Below, in pieces: positions 11,811 to 28,151 of a stretch of DNA of 64,000 bases (positions are counted from its first letter, which is position 1; each line of letters opens with the position of its first letter). This DNA comes from Cruorifilaria tuberocauda (taxonomy: Eukaryota; Nematoda; Chromadorea; Rhabditida; Onchocercidae): the NCBI GenBank assembly GCA_013365365.1, contig JABVXU010000087.1, positions 62,001-126,000 on the forward strand. Reading direction: 5' to 3'. The translations under genes and the position numbers were made by a program. Below the pieces are notes generated by a model. That model was not told the origin of the DNA and made no database searches. It saw nothing but the letters and a program-made list of their open reading frames with translations.

Positions 11811-12649
11811 TAGTACATATTGATATTCTGAAAAACGGGATTTCTTAAAAAAGTATTCTGATCGTTTATTTATAAACAAATCGAACAAAACAGATTTATC
11901 CGGAAACAGAACTACGTTTTCGATATTCCTTCCTCATTCAACTGATTGACCTAGAATTTCTTTTCGAATATTAAATATCGATTTCGTGTGGATTTTCTGA
12001 CTCTGACCTCTACCCCATGTAATCAATCATATCCTTATATCTGATGTAAGAAAAAAATATTCCACAAACTGGTAGATAATTTTCATGTGGCTAAATTGAT
12101 GAGCAACATGCTATACCTAAGATAATATTTTCATAGTTAACTTTTATTAGAGAAGACTATACGCAATTGGCACAGTTGGTACTTCATCTCACCCTTTATC
12201 GCTTATCAGTGGACCCTCTGAAGGAACTGACTGCGCATCCATCTCCTACACAGATGAAATTTCATAACTTTGTGTGATCTTATCAGTGAATTCCTTCATA
12301 TCTGCAAACATTACGTCCCACGTCATTATAACAGTTTGTTGCATCTTAACAATTAACTGATAACTTGATTTCGTATTGTCCCATTCTTTCCTGACCTGTT
12401 TGTAGTGACCTCTTTTTGATCTTTGCCTTCAGTTCCAATTACAAGCCTCTTTCAGCTATTGAAATTCGTTTCCTATTCTATTTATAAACATGCTCTCTTT
12501 CTTTTCTGTTCGTCTCCAAACTTAGGTTATTTTTCGTCTCTCCCGCTGCCATGCTTTTGCTAAAATACCTTAGTTCAGTACTTTTTTATGGCGATCAGTG
12601 CAGTGAGCTAAACGATTTCACGCCACATTTTAGGAGCGATAAGCAAAAA
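11811..12649. promoter_or_regulatory. Divergent intergenic region, VPS53 / SMAD
   Basis: About 840 bp separate the VPS53 start (minus) and the SMAD start (plus), so both promoters should lie here. GATA-like TTATC(A) motifs occur (for example near 12198). An acceptor-like TTTTAG ends at 12633, 17 bases before the chosen SMAD ATG, consistent with trans-splicing. No specific promoter element can be asserted. Confidence 0.4.
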
Positions 12650-15331
<2,682 letters not shown>

Positions 15332-17084
15332 TTGCTCCTGTTTTAATAATAACTTTTTTGAAATACGATGAAAATTGAAGTTTAGTGTTTTTTTCTGATA
15401 TTTGAATGGATAATGCTTGTTTTTCTGTGTCTCAATGTCTGGGCTTCAAAATAAATTGAAAAATTTTTCATGTGACATTACTCACAAAAACATCGTCTTT
15501 ATCTTCAATTTTAAGTTGATTGACTAAATCTTTCGGAATAAGAAGTGATGATTTCTAATTGGTTGCATTTAAAATTAGCTTAATTCGGTTTTTCAGCTTC
15601 TGAGTAAGATTTAAGCTGCTGGTCTGCATTTTGTGCTATTTTTACTTGTGCAAAGTGAGTTATTTAAATCTACACTTTTTGTGTATTAGCCCACAGGAGT
15701 AAATTTTTATCATTCGTACGATTTTATTTCAATGTGTAAAAATCGATGCCCAAACATTAATAAATTATTATTCATAATATTGAATGAAAAAGGCTTGTCT
15801 TCGTTTATGAATTCATTGATCATTCTGAACCTCATGAAAATCTCATTATTAACGAACAGATTTTTCTAGCCTGTTTGGCTATCATTAATTTTCCAATAAT
15901 GCTTTTTACTGCCTGTATTTTTCAGTGGTTTTATTAGGGGAACTCAACGCTCCTGACGAATGTGTTTTAGTCTGCCGTGTTGCTCGATTTCGTTTCTTGT
16001 GAAAAATATTGGGAAGAATATAAGGTTGTGGAGCCAGAACAATAATTTGGTTGTCACACTATTTGTGCTTTATATCTGTGCTTTGATTTGGTGTCTTCTT
16101 TTGACATATGTATTTAACTTTGTAAAATAGTGAAATGTAATAAATATACTGAATATATTCCAAAAATTTGCACAATCACGCATGCTGCCTTTCATGCATA
16201 TATGCTCTGTATATCCTTAGCATTTGAATTATATCGTTTTTAGAATTCATTGCCGCTTGCAGTCGCAAATGCAGGATAAAAAGTTAGATGAAAAATTACT
16301 GTCAAAAAAAAGATCCACATTGATAGAAAAGCATAAGGCAAGGTTATATTTTGGGTTTTGAATCTATGCTTAGGAATGCGTGATGCTCAAGCGTTAGTCA
16401 TAACCTAGAAACTAGACATAAATTTTCCAAATTTACTGGGCTGAATTGGACTGCAGACAAGAAATTTTTGTTTCCAGCCGTTAAAAATTAGATCTGGTAA
16501 TAACGTTAGCGGGAAAAAAAGACGTCATTTGCCAAGAGAACAAACTCTGCTGTTTTGATAACTTTTTTTTATTTTTGGACAGTTTCTTGATTGGCGACAA
16601 CCAATCTTTTATTTGGTTCTGAAATAATGGTCAAGGTGCCTATTGTATTCGCTTTTGGGAAGTTTGTTGGGTAAACTATATCGCACCAAGTTAATCATCT
16701 TTGAAGACATAATAGTTTGAATCAGTTTACTGACAGAATTTATTCAAAAAACTGAATTCAGCTCTACTACCACCTAAACACATGAATTCATTTTATGAAA
16801 AAAATATTTTTGAGATGGCATTTCACAGAGATGGTTAAGCATTTCATTTCTAAATATGCTATTCACTAATTGTTTTTCTCACTCATCATCAAACATTGTT
16901 TTCTGAATTGTCTTGTGCTCTTCAGATTATGTTGATAAGAATGATGATGAATATACTAAATAAAGTCACCCAGTGTTTGATATAGTACACTGCACTTCTA
17001 TTCCCTTCATTTTACTATACATGCAGATTTATCATATATTTTAGTTCCGCATATCTTTTCAAAACTTATCACTTTATTGCAGCA
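15332..17084. other. Intergenic, no gene seen
   Basis: About 1.75 kb between the SMAD stop and the SLC35A start, both plus strand. It holds the SMAD 3' untranslated region and the promoter of the transporter. A TTGCAG acceptor ending at 17082, two bases before the ATG, suggests trans-splicing of the downstream gene. No supported exon was found. Confidence 0.5.
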
Positions 17085-19486
17085 ATGTTAGTTAATGAAA
17101 AACTATCACAACCGGAAGATTTCATTTCGTTAACATCATCAAAAATGAACGAAAGAGAAGTACAAAGTAGTCTTCGTTTCAAGTGTTTCATTATTGTTCA
17201 AATGATTTTCTTTTGGACAAGCTATACGGTGATGGTTAGATATTCTCGTTCCAGTACGCCTAAACATTTGGTATGTCATTTTACATAATCCAAAGATCGA
17301 ACTAATATTCATTGTCAATATTTAGTGTATTTTCGATTATTAATTTTGAAATAGCACTATTTATTATATATAATATGCAATATTAATTAGGTCTATTTAT
17401 TCATTAATTTTTTGAGTTATTGGTATTATTTTCTTCATCTACTGCTGCTTTATTGCACTTTACAAATGAAAAATAATTTGTCTATTATCATCACATATTG
17501 TCATTAGTAGCTTATATGATTTTTCATTAAATTGAGCCGAATTTTCTTTCCTTCTTTCTAAATTCTGTCATGTTATCTATAATAAATAATTCTGTGTTTC
17601 TAAAATCTTCCCATACTGTTTAAGTAGTAAATTATGATTTGAAAAAAAATTATTTGAATACTTGACGTTTTTTAGCAATACTTTCCAACAACAGTTGTAT
17701 ATCTCGCGGAAGTGATCAAAATGATTATTACTTTATTCTTTATCCTTCAACTTAATAACTACAATGTAAACGAATTTGCAAGAGTAAGTTTAGTTCATCT
17801 TTTATTTATCTGCATAAATGCAATAATTTTTCATTTCTTTTAGATGTTATTACTATTATTTCATGATCTACTTATTATTGTAGGTGTAACATCAAATTTT
17901 GAAAGTTAAGCAAAAGTTGAAAGTAAGTTCTAGTGGGCGGTATTTCTTGAATACTGATTTTTGATTTTTGAAAAGTTGTCAGATAGATTTATAGCAATCA
18001 ACTGAATTATAGTGCATAAGGAAGGAGTATTTTGGAAAGCCAAAAGATTTACTGAAAATGGCTTTTCCCTCAATCGCTTATGCACTTCAAAATAATCTTG
18101 ACTTCGTGGCACTGTCGAATTTGAATGCGGGTATCTATCATGTTACTACTCAATTTAAAGTGGTCACTACAGCTGTCTTTATGATGATTATCCTTGGACA
18201 ACGATTCTCACGTACACGATGGCTTGCAATTTTCTTGCTTTTCGGGGGTATCGCTGCTGTGGAGGTACTTTTTTCAATCTTTTTTGCAATAATTGGAGGA
18301 ATTAAATGAAGGGATGTATTGTTGTTTATTCTTCGGATTGTATTGGTTATGCAATGGAAAAGATAAACAAAGCAAATATTAAGAAATAAAGAAGTATGGT
18401 TTTAACTGTCACCTAATGTTTCAAATTATCATGACTCTTTTACTTTTTGGTGAACCGAAAAATTTATTTGTGCAAATATTAGAAAGTACCACTGGGGTAA
18501 TGGCGTTTATTGAGATAAAAGTAGTTGCAGTTGTTCACTATATTATTTCATTATTCTTCCTATTACTCTAATTGAAAATGAATTTCATTAATTTAAAAAT
18601 TGATAATATGAACTTATAGCTTAGCATAAACGAAGAAAGCATCATGGGGAAGAACGATGAAAATTACATGATTGGATTGGGCGCTGTATTTTTTACATGT
18701 ATAACAGCAGGTTTTGCTGGTTGGTAATTTGTATCAGAAAATACTGATTAATCTCAGTTTTGATATTTTTAAATTAGAAGTGGTGGAGATATCGATTTCT
18801 TTGGCCAATTTGCAGGTGTATATTTTGAGCATTTGCTCAAGGACGGCAGTGAAACACCATTTTGGATCCGAAATCTTCAAATGTATAGCTGCGGCGTAAT
18901 AAGTGCAGCCTCAGGATGTATTCTTTCAGAATGGGATAGAATTTTGACTAAAGGATTTTTTTACGGCTACAATATGAATGTCCTCGCTATCATCCTATTC
19001 TTAAGTTTAGGCAAGTTAATTTTTTTCCCTTTAATTGTTAGTTGACCTATACAGAATTCCATGAAATGACCATTTTCTAGATGATCGCAAATCCTAGAAA
19101 TAGCTAATGAATTTCCGAAAGCAAAACTAATCAAGTAAATTTCCACTGAGATACTGAACGTAATCATTTGAAATAAATAGGTGATTTAAGTAAAAACGAG
19201 AAATGGAATAAAATGAAAAAAAAGAAATCTTGTCAACAAATTGAACAGCAAATAGTAAGCGATGAAATGCAAATGTTTTTCTGTTTTTCCAGGAGGAATT
19301 TACATATCATTGGTAGTAAAATATCTGGATAACTTATATAAAAGTTTTGCCTCAGCAGTGAGTATCATCTTGGTTGTTATGATTTCTTATTTCATATTTC
19401 ATGATATGCAACTAAATATTATATTTATTATCGGTTCCATTACTGTTTGTGGAGCGGTATTATTGTATAATTCAGTACCGGAATGA
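17085..19486 (+). CDS. SLC35A-family nucleotide-sugar transporter
   Basis: A Golgi/ER multi-pass antiporter that brings UDP- or CMP-sugars into the lumen in exchange for the nucleoside monophosphate. Six exons close in phase: 17085-17270, 17676-17783, 18013-18264, 18620-18719, 18816-19010 and 19293-19486, giving 344 residues, normal for the family. Diagnostic stretches are ALQNNLDFVALSNLNAGIYH, QFKVVTTAVFMMIILGQRFS, AGFAGVYFEHLLKD and NLYKSFASAVSIILVVMISY. These fit the UDP-GlcNAc/UDP-galactose/CMP-sialate branch (SLC35A1-A3). Substrate cannot be told from sequence alone. Exon 5 ends in TTTAG followed by GCAAGT, a GC-AG intron. The nearest GT gives a frameshift into the highly conserved last exon. 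Confidence 0.9.
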
Positions 19487-20933
19487 ATTATCCCTCCAGG
19501 GAATATTTCTTACTCTCTCATTATTCAGGATTTGATGAAAAGTCCAATTATTATTAAATGTGCTAAAACTTTTCTTATGAGAGATGCGTAAAAATCACCC
19601 ATCTAATCAGTTATTATCAATGTGTTTTACTGAACTTAAACAACTTTACTGTTTTTTTAAATTGACAACACACAAATTAATATGACAATATCGGTTTCTA
19701 AATCTTGATGCTCTTTGTGCAGGAAATATATCTTAATAATTTGTCTTTCTTGACATTTTTGAATTTATTTAATCAATCTTGTAAATTTTATTCAGTGTTT
19801 ATTTCTCATTGAGATTTAATCAAATATTGCAACTATTCGTCGAGTTGAGCTTCTTCCATGATATCCATAACTGACAATTTGAGTTGTTTTTTAATATAGT
19901 AATTTCCTTCCGTATTTATCCTTTAAGTTTCACTAATTTTCGAATCTTTATTCTTACACTGCACATGCGTACTTAATTTATTGATTCGCATGATTTCTTG
20001 TTATACCTCGCCAATTAATTTATTCCCATGTATCAATATTATTAAAATGAGGTATTAAAAATTTTAGAATTTGATGATTACCGTCAAATTCTGATGCAAA
20101 TTTCTTTGTTCTGCCTTTCAACAACAGTTTCAGAATCTGTAATCAATGTAAATGAGGAAGCAAGATTCAGCATCGTCATCATTTTCAACATCTATCTTTC
20201 TCATTACTCATTTCTCAGTTTTCCGAACTAAATCAAAGTGAGTTTTGAGAAATAAATATAAAAAAATTACACTAATTGTCCTCATGCATAAGCCTCTCTG
20301 ATGGATGCGAAATGGAGTATTAATGTTCTTGATTTGAATATTGCTTTCAGAAAAGTTCGAAATTTATAGACTGACTTTCGACTACTGATCGCTCATTCTA
20401 CAATGTTACCGACATTGAAATTTACTTCTAATATTAATGACCTCAAACAAAAATAATTTACAGTAAAAAAATCATCACTTTTTGATGTGTGACGGAATTT
20501 AGGCACAAAACCGTCGCACTAATAATTACAGGTAAATGAATGACATTTGTTCATTTGTCCACAAAAGGAATCGTATAAAATACAGCCTTTGAAAATTGAA
20601 ATCTAGTATGATATTTGAATCGAAAAAAGAACATGTAGGAATTAAATCATAATTTGTTGATATTCAATCAGCAATTATTTGTTGAAGAAAGAAACAATAT
20701 ATTAATGCCATCATCTATTAAACATTTCATAGCATCAGTGTCTCGTTTTGTGATGGATCAAGAAATTAACAATGTAGTACCTATTGTTTATGGTGCCATT
20801 TCATTTCTATCATTAGTTTAATATATTAAAACACGGATTAATTCTTAACAAATCAAAAATTGATAAACAGTGGACAACAAGACTTCTTTCAATAAGAAAA
20901 AAAGCCATTCCTTTCAAGAAAATTTCTAAAAAT
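19487..20933. other. Convergent intergenic region, no gene seen
   Basis: About 1.45 kb between the stops of SLC35A (plus) and MOCS2A (minus). It should contain both 3' untranslated regions. No open frame with family similarity was seen. In particular, no MOCS2B follows MOCS2A. Confidence 0.5.
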
Positions 20934-21591
20934 TCAGCCACCATTTATGGGTGGTATTACAGCGATTTCCGAATGCGCACTGATTGTAAACGTATCGTTA
21001 TAATCATCAAGATATTCTTGATTTAAAGCTAACATGCAATATTTTTCGATTGGTGACAATTCTTTCAGTATCTAAAAAGTCAGAGATTTGGTAAAACATT
21101 AGTTTTACTTGGCTCATCCATTTAAAGCTTCATATCAATCAATCTGGCACTCAACACAATATATAGAAACAATAAATTGCTGGAGTATCCTTACCCTACG
21201 AGGAATTAAATCCATTTGTTAGTCAGAAGGTTTTTATTCTAACCTATTTTAATAATTATTGCATACTACTTCAAGATGGTAAAGTTGGCATTTTATCACT
21301 CATCGCACTGATCTCAACTGAATGAACGTATTTACTAGTTATAATTTGAAAAAAAATTTCCAGCAAAACTTTCAAAAGCTTCCGGAAATATCAGAAACAA
21401 TAAAAGCCAATCCAACTCAACGCACCCTGAAGTACTAATAGAGCTGAAAGAAAAAACAAAGCCTCGTGAAATATTAGTTGTCGCAATTGTCGGTGATTTG
21501 ACACACTCGGCACATCTATATTTCGCTCCGATAAATTTGCCAATTCACGTGCCACACCGAATAAAGTAAGATGAACAGGTACCGTTGCCAT
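20934..21591 (-). CDS. MOCS2A: MOCS2A, molybdopterin synthase sulfur carrier subunit
   Basis: The small ubiquitin-fold subunit that carries sulfur as a C-terminal thiocarboxylate for conversion of cyclic pyranopterin monophosphate to molybdopterin. Two exons, 21591-21463 and 21071-20934, give 88 residues, the usual size. The C terminus EIAVIPPINGG is the MoaD-type double-glycine tail. CMLALNQEYLDDYND matches the conserved middle strand, and VPVHLTLFGVARELA forms the first strand and helix. The exon 1 donor appears to be GC (GAG then GCTTTG). The nearest usable GT donor, after 21436, would add nine hydrophobic residues (ALFFLSALL) inside the fold. An in-frame ATG at 21615 would add eight N-terminal residues. 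It lies downstream of HIRA on the same strand. Confidence 0.88.
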
Positions 21592-21615
21592 TATTCTGTT
21601 AATATTAATTTTCAT

Positions 21616-22338
21616 GCAGAACAGTAAAAAGAGGTTTCTGAACTTCGATCTTTAGATGCGACCGTTTTAATTCTAACTACAAGAACACTGAAAATTTTTT
21701 CACCAAAATCGCATCCTGAGAAAGAATCAAGATAATAGAACAACAATGGATATATAGAACGTAATACGCTTATGTACTTCTATTCGTTGAATTGAATAAC
21801 AACGAAAAACACAAACGAACTGCTCGCTTTCAAACGCATGTTTCAAAATTGCAAGTATTGTTTTTTTTTTACTCGAAAAAACAACTTAAAAGACATAATC
21901 CCCGTACAAGTTGATGACTAAAACAGAAAAAATGAACCAATAAGATATGTACTGCTGGTTTTATTTCTTACGGAGATCCGCAAAACCATGAGAAATAATT
22001 AATAATACAAAAATTAAGATAAAGTTTGAATGTTGAAAAATAATTCCGCAATAATCACAACATAGCAACCAGATATTAAATGTAGTATGTTCAGATAAAG
22101 ACAGAACAAAAAGAAAAATCTTCGCCGTTACCCACAAGCCTTGTACATATGATATTCGAAAATTTTTAGAAAAAGCAGAATTAATTAATAAAATTAAATC
22201 GAAAAAAAGAATAAGGTTGAATTCCGTGTAGGTCTAAGATTAAGGTTTTCAGATATAGACGTAGAGCTATTATAACTATCAGAAGTTGAATACAGCTTAT
22301 AATGAAAAAATCGGGAATGAAAACCATTAATACTATCA
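21616..22338. other. Intergenic, no gene seen
   Basis: About 0.7 kb between the HIRA stop and the MOCS2A start, both minus strand. It presumably holds the HIRA 3' untranslated region and either a MOCS2A promoter or an operon spacer. Nothing else was recognised. Confidence 0.5.
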
Positions 22339-25300
22339 TTAATAAGAAACAAGTGACTCAAGGCGTAGGGTAATATCACGAATGAATTCATTGCATCCTT
22401 CACTCTTTTTTGCCAACTCTAATATGTCGCGCAATAGTACATCGCATTTTAATCCACAGATTGAAACGGCCGTAAAATACGTTGAAAGAATTTCATTTAA
22501 CTTTGCAGTACATCCTACAACAGTAACAGTGAGGACAATTTAATAACATCAGAAAGACTCATTAAGTCCAACAAGGCGCTGTTGTTTCAAAAATTCTGCT
22601 TCAAAAATCCAGAAATCTATAATGTGGATTGCGGATTATTTTTCCAAAAATTTTGATTTTACAATTCTCTCACCATGTTGAAGAAGAGATCGTACATATA
22701 AATTGAGGTAGTGACGAAAATCATTTGAAAGTCTTAGGGAAAGTGCGCTGCAAAGCCTTTCTTCTAGAAATGAATGTGTAGCATTAATCTGGACTTCATT
22801 GTTCACATGAATTGGGATGCTGAAAAAAGTAATTTGTAATTTAAAGACAGCAAAAGAATTGAGTCCAAAAAAATTTGCAAAGAGGAAAAAAGTATAAGAA
22901 ACAACTAACCTTTTTATAGGAGCAAGTAAGGCATTAGCTGTAGCATTTACTGATGGAATACTTAATCTAGGCAAGATGCTTTTTTCATCGAACAGCAACT
23001 GCCTAAAGCGAGGACTTAATCTTTTTTTCGAAATATGTATTATATTTTTAAATCAAACCAAACTTTGATATATTTCAGCAATTATATATTTAAATGTACT
23101 GAATAAAAAGTTAATGTTATTTATACTTCAATTTTACTTTAGCAGTAAAATACTAGCAAAATGTTTCATACCAGCAATCCAGTGATAGCAAAAATGAGTA
23201 AGTTTTTCCATTTGAAAGAGTAACGATAGGTTCTCCTGTGTCTGATAATGTACAAGAAATTACTTTACAATCTGTAATTTAATTATACTAGTATCGAGTA
23301 AATTGATAGATGCTAAGCGGAATGGATGAAACAGCAATAAACTGTTTAGTTAATAGAGAGGAAAAACTTCGCGTTCAAAGGTGATCTACTTCTGAACTGA
23401 TCATATAATTGGTAAAAATTATCTATTGATACAGTATTTCTTAAAGTTTTTAAATAATGATTACGAAAAGAAATAACAAATAATTTACTTTTTGTAACAA
23501 ACTAAAAATTACCTTTTTCACAGAAATCAGCAACTGACCTCCTTGACATGATATATTTCCTACTTTCTATATTCCTGAAAGGAAGACGTAAACCATAAAC
23601 CTCTTGCTTACAAAAATAATTGAAAAAAAAAACTCGCAGATGGTTGCGATACTTGTGGATTATCAACCTCCTCATCTGATTATAAAAATGAAAGAAATCT
23701 AACCAAGAATAAATCATTCCCTGAGATGAGCAAACAGAAAGATAGTTTCGATGCACTTGAATTATAAAAGGTAATGAGTCAATAGTAAAGAATGTATGCA
23801 ATCGACCAGAGGGCGTTGAATAAATATGAATACTTCCATCGTAGCAACCAGCTACAAACCAGTGACTGTAAGAGAACATTTGAAGAAAGTTTATTCAAAG
23901 CCGTAAGTTAATTTTAACTAACATTTTCTCGCATTCAACAAAAATTTTAAAGTGATATCTCTGTGTACAAGATTAAATAGTTTATTTTAAATGAGAGATG
24001 TAATGATTCAAATTTTTTTTTAAAATATTACAAGGAGAGAAAAAATCAAAATGAAAGATCACCTATTAGCGGCAATAGAACATACAACTGGATCTAAATG
24101 AGCTGTCCATAAAACTGTTGCATCTTTCAAGCCAGATAACTTTGTCAGTTTTACAGTTGCCGCAACTTCATACTCATTCAACACTTCTATCCTATTTACT
24201 GAACACATTTCAGTCTGCAATTAAATTGTAAATATTCAGAGAACATTTTTGCAAAGCATTATCTAATGCAAAATTTATTTAGAACTATCCCAATTGATTA
24301 GTTACTTAAAGAAAATTACTCAAACAAAAAAAAACTGTTACTAAAAAATTAACTGAATGATTACAGTAAGTACTACTTTATATTTTGTATTTTGAGTCTA
24401 AATTATCTTGTATTTCTATGCAAAAATATATCAATCGATATATCAATCAAATAAATCAAACATCATGCAGTGAACTAAAAGGAATATTATGATAACTGCA
24501 ATTTACAGAAGGAATGGATATCGATAGTGATCGACGCTGTTGAGGGATAGGAAAGGTAATAGAACGATTATCATTCAACACAATCGTTAGTGATTCCGGA
24601 AAAGGAGCAGGACGCAACAGTGGTTTTAATGCTAACTGAGGTAGAACCTGTAAAAAATTGCAATTTGATATCGACAGTTATTATTTTCTGAATATTTCTA
24701 TTAAATATTATAACGAAAAAATTAAATAACCTGCTCGGTTTTAGATGCCGGAGGATGAGTATCCATTGGCTCTTCAATTCTTGATGTAGCTTCTATCTTT
24801 TCTACGCTACTTACCAAAATTCGGCCACTATTTTTCGACGGAGACGCCAAAAGATGCACAGATGAGGCATGTGATGGCTCGTAACTAAAACAAATAGTTC
24901 TTTGTTTTCACTCACGACACATTTAGAAAATCAAAGTAGGACACAGTATGCTATTCTATAAAATTTTGACTTGTTTGAGGACGATTCCTCCACGGAAGTA
25001 GGTGCTGTAGTTATTTCAGCTTCAGGAACTGTAACAGAAGCAATGAAGGCAGGCTGTATTCTTCTTTTCCCTGATTTGGTTCGGAGTTCACTTTGTTTTT
25101 TCGGTAATTCCGATGAAATAGACATTTTTTCTCCATAATTAATTTGAACTGTAAATAAATCAGTACATGAATTAATAAGAAAAAAAATAGACAATAGCAT
25201 ATTTCACTTTACCCGACTGATAGATCATTCTGAAACCTCAACATAAAATACCTTCCCTCGACTCTTGAGAGAAATGAATTAGTTAAGTATAAAATTCATC

Positions 25301-28151
25301 ATTTTGTTACAAAAAAGATCATGGATCAAATAAAAACAAGGCAAAACCTGCATCATACGAAATTGGTACACTGACAATGGTTTGATTATCAGGAACTTCT
25401 TTCATTTGCGACGAAGTAAAGCAACCGCTGCCATGAAGTTTTGATTGCTCCGGCTCTTGTCTTTCACTTTGAAGCTTTTTCAGATCATCAACAAACATTC
25501 GGCTACAATCCTTGGAGGATAACAACTGATGTCCATTATTCAGCTGACCAGACGAATACTGCGCCGGTCGACGACTATACATTCGCTCACATAGATCACC
25601 CTTAAAATCATCAAAAAATCAAAGTAAATATAAATCACAAACGAATATTAAAACGGCAGTAGAAAGACTAAAAAGATCCAGATTAACTAGCTTAAAAGAA
25701 TCTTTAAAAATACCATTTCAGAAAAAGTAAGTAATCGCCCTAATTCCTTTGCATCAAACACGATTGATTTCACTGTTCCATCCATCGAGCAAATAGTTAG
25801 ATGATAATCATTCCTGTAATAATTTAAAATGATGCTTACTTCTATCGATACTGTACCAAATAATGTCAGAAGCATTCCGATAATTTTTAAAATCGGAGAG
25901 AACTATCAAACGATTTGTAAACAATTTTTCAACTTTGCGTATAAAAAATGTTTACCAGGAAAAATCAAGTATGGAATGTTTAAAAAGCTTGTAAAGGACA
26001 ACCAAAGGTCGATCTACATTCGGTAATAACCAGACACTCAACGATTTGTCACGACTACCCATCGCTATACAGCTTACTTGAATTTGATTGCCCTGCAATA
26101 CAGTGTCTTCAGCTTGATTGAAAATTGTGGAATCTATAGTCTTACGTGAAAAAGAAAGAATAAAATAAAAAATGCATGAAAGACTTTAAATGAAAAACTT
26201 GTTAAACGATTCTGTAAGAAAAGTTTCCAGTATTCCCGAAATTTATTAAATCGCTTTAAATTCAAATTCAAAAACCTTGTAGTTCTGATATTCAATCATA
26301 CGAGGGCATGCCCGAACCACTGTTACAGCTTTCCGATGACCAACTAAATCCAGCGTAGTATCCCAATCCTAGATATCAAATGAAACAAAATATCATAGCG
26401 GCTGCTAATGAATGAATAATTCTCCTCTTAAATAAATTTACTGAAAATTAAATCACAGTGCAAAATAAATAACTGGCGAGTGATAAAAGTAGTTATTTAA
26501 AAATCCAGTGAAGAAATTTTTTACCTTTCGCCGTATCAAGTGAGCTGTTGGTCCAGAGTTATTACTCGCACATGGTGCTATTAGGTAAGTACCATCTGGT
26601 GACCAGTCTAATCGACAAAACATGGTTGACTGGCTACTCTGCAAAATATAATACGTAATCATTTTTCGTGATTCAAATTGTTTTTTTGAATGAATTTTCC
26701 TGCAAAATCCCTTAAATCTGAAAGCTTGAAAAAACTCTGAATTCAAGAAACTGAATTACCAATCGATTAACTGATTGCCAGCTTAAAGGATCTAAGATGT
26801 ACAATGTGCTAGTAAGCTGTAAAGTGCTAGTAATTCCTCTTTAACAAACCTCAATGAAAGGATCCATGACTACTTTAATGCACTGCCAATTGTCAGTTGT
26901 CCAAATTCTCACAGACTTGTCAGCAGACTGAGTAGCAAGAAATTTTCCAATCGGATCCCAGCTTACTCCTTTCACAATACCTTTATGTCCTCCTCGTTCG
27001 ACTGTTAATGTTACCACTTTGTCTAAAAATACTTTACAAAATGCTTTACCCATCCACTCGATTAGCATAAAGGACCTAAAAAAAGGAAAAGTGATAATTC
27101 AAGATAAAATATACTCGGTAAATTATGAGCATCCCAAATGATCACAGCATGATCCATCCCACAAGATGCAAGATAGCGACCATCTTTAGACCATTCAAGA
27201 TGTAATACATCTAAAGAATGCCCATACAATCGATATTTTTCCCGATATTTTTCGACATTAACGGAATCCTAAAATATGTTTGATTTTGAGTTATAAAATT
27301 TTAATATTTCAATCAACTGTTTTGATTTCAAAAAAGGATATAAAATTAAAAATGGTTGAATAATGAAGCTCCAAAAAGATCATGAACGACCTCTACAGTA
27401 ATCTATTATAAATAATCACTTTGTTATGAATTAAAAGAAAAAGAATCACTGATTTCATTCACAAAAAAAATACTTTAGAACCAATGGTTCCAGCACTAAA
27501 AACTCGGCCACTAAACTCCCAGAGTGTCAGTGATTGTTGATCACCAGCGCATCCAAGATAAGTTCCATCTGGAGACCAACGAACGCAATTAACACAGTCT
27601 AAATTAAAACATTACACAGAGAATTTTAATAGCTGCATTTATCAGAAAAGATACTTTAAAGTTATATTATATATCTTAGACTCACTTCAATGCTACAACT
27701 GCTAGACATTTTGACAAGATTTGCAGTAATTAAACAATTCTAACTAAATTGCGTGAAGAGAGTGTAAGATGAAAATTTCCTAAATTACTCTGATGTAAAA
27801 TTCGGGAGAGTAATCGACTGCACGATGCTTCCTGACTAGCTTTTTCGTTAATTACTGGTTTCACATTCCAGATGATTACGAGGCCAGAACCACCTTCACC
27901 ACCCTGTCCGCATGTTGCGATCTTCGTACCATCCGGATGAATATCTACCGAGTAGATTGCACCACCTAAATTTAAAATACAGAACGAAAGAACGAAAGCA
28001 TAAATTAACTTGGTAAACATTTGATTAATAGATAAGAACAGCAATAAACGAAGAAGGAAAAAAATTCTGAAAACCTCTAATTTGCATGAAACTTATATGG
28101 AATCATCTACTTACCCGAGTGATGAATCCATACTGGATTCGTTAACTGCAT
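22339..28151 (-). CDS. hira-1: HIRA, histone H3.3 chaperone
   Basis: HIRA deposits H3.3-H4 independently of replication, with UBN and CABIN1 partners and ASF1 as donor. Twenty exons close in phase from 28151-28115 and 27965-27789 down to 22819-22674 and 22514-22339, giving about 924 residues. The N-terminal WD40 propeller is clear: [94 protein letters not shown] and [10 protein letters not shown]. The ASF1-binding B domain is at about 25020-25100: [17 protein letters not shown], like the KKQ...RTADGRRRI motif of other HIRAs. The C-terminal HIRA domain follows ([20 protein letters not shown] to [20 protein letters not shown]). The exon 2 to exon 3 join (27789/27598) shortens a loop relative to vertebrates and is the least certain. 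Confidence 0.94.

Noticed and set aside
27650..27735. Possible micro-exon between HIRA exons 2 and 3
   Set aside because: Candidate micro-exons bounded by AG and GTGAGT here break the reading frame into the conserved CVNCVRW exon.
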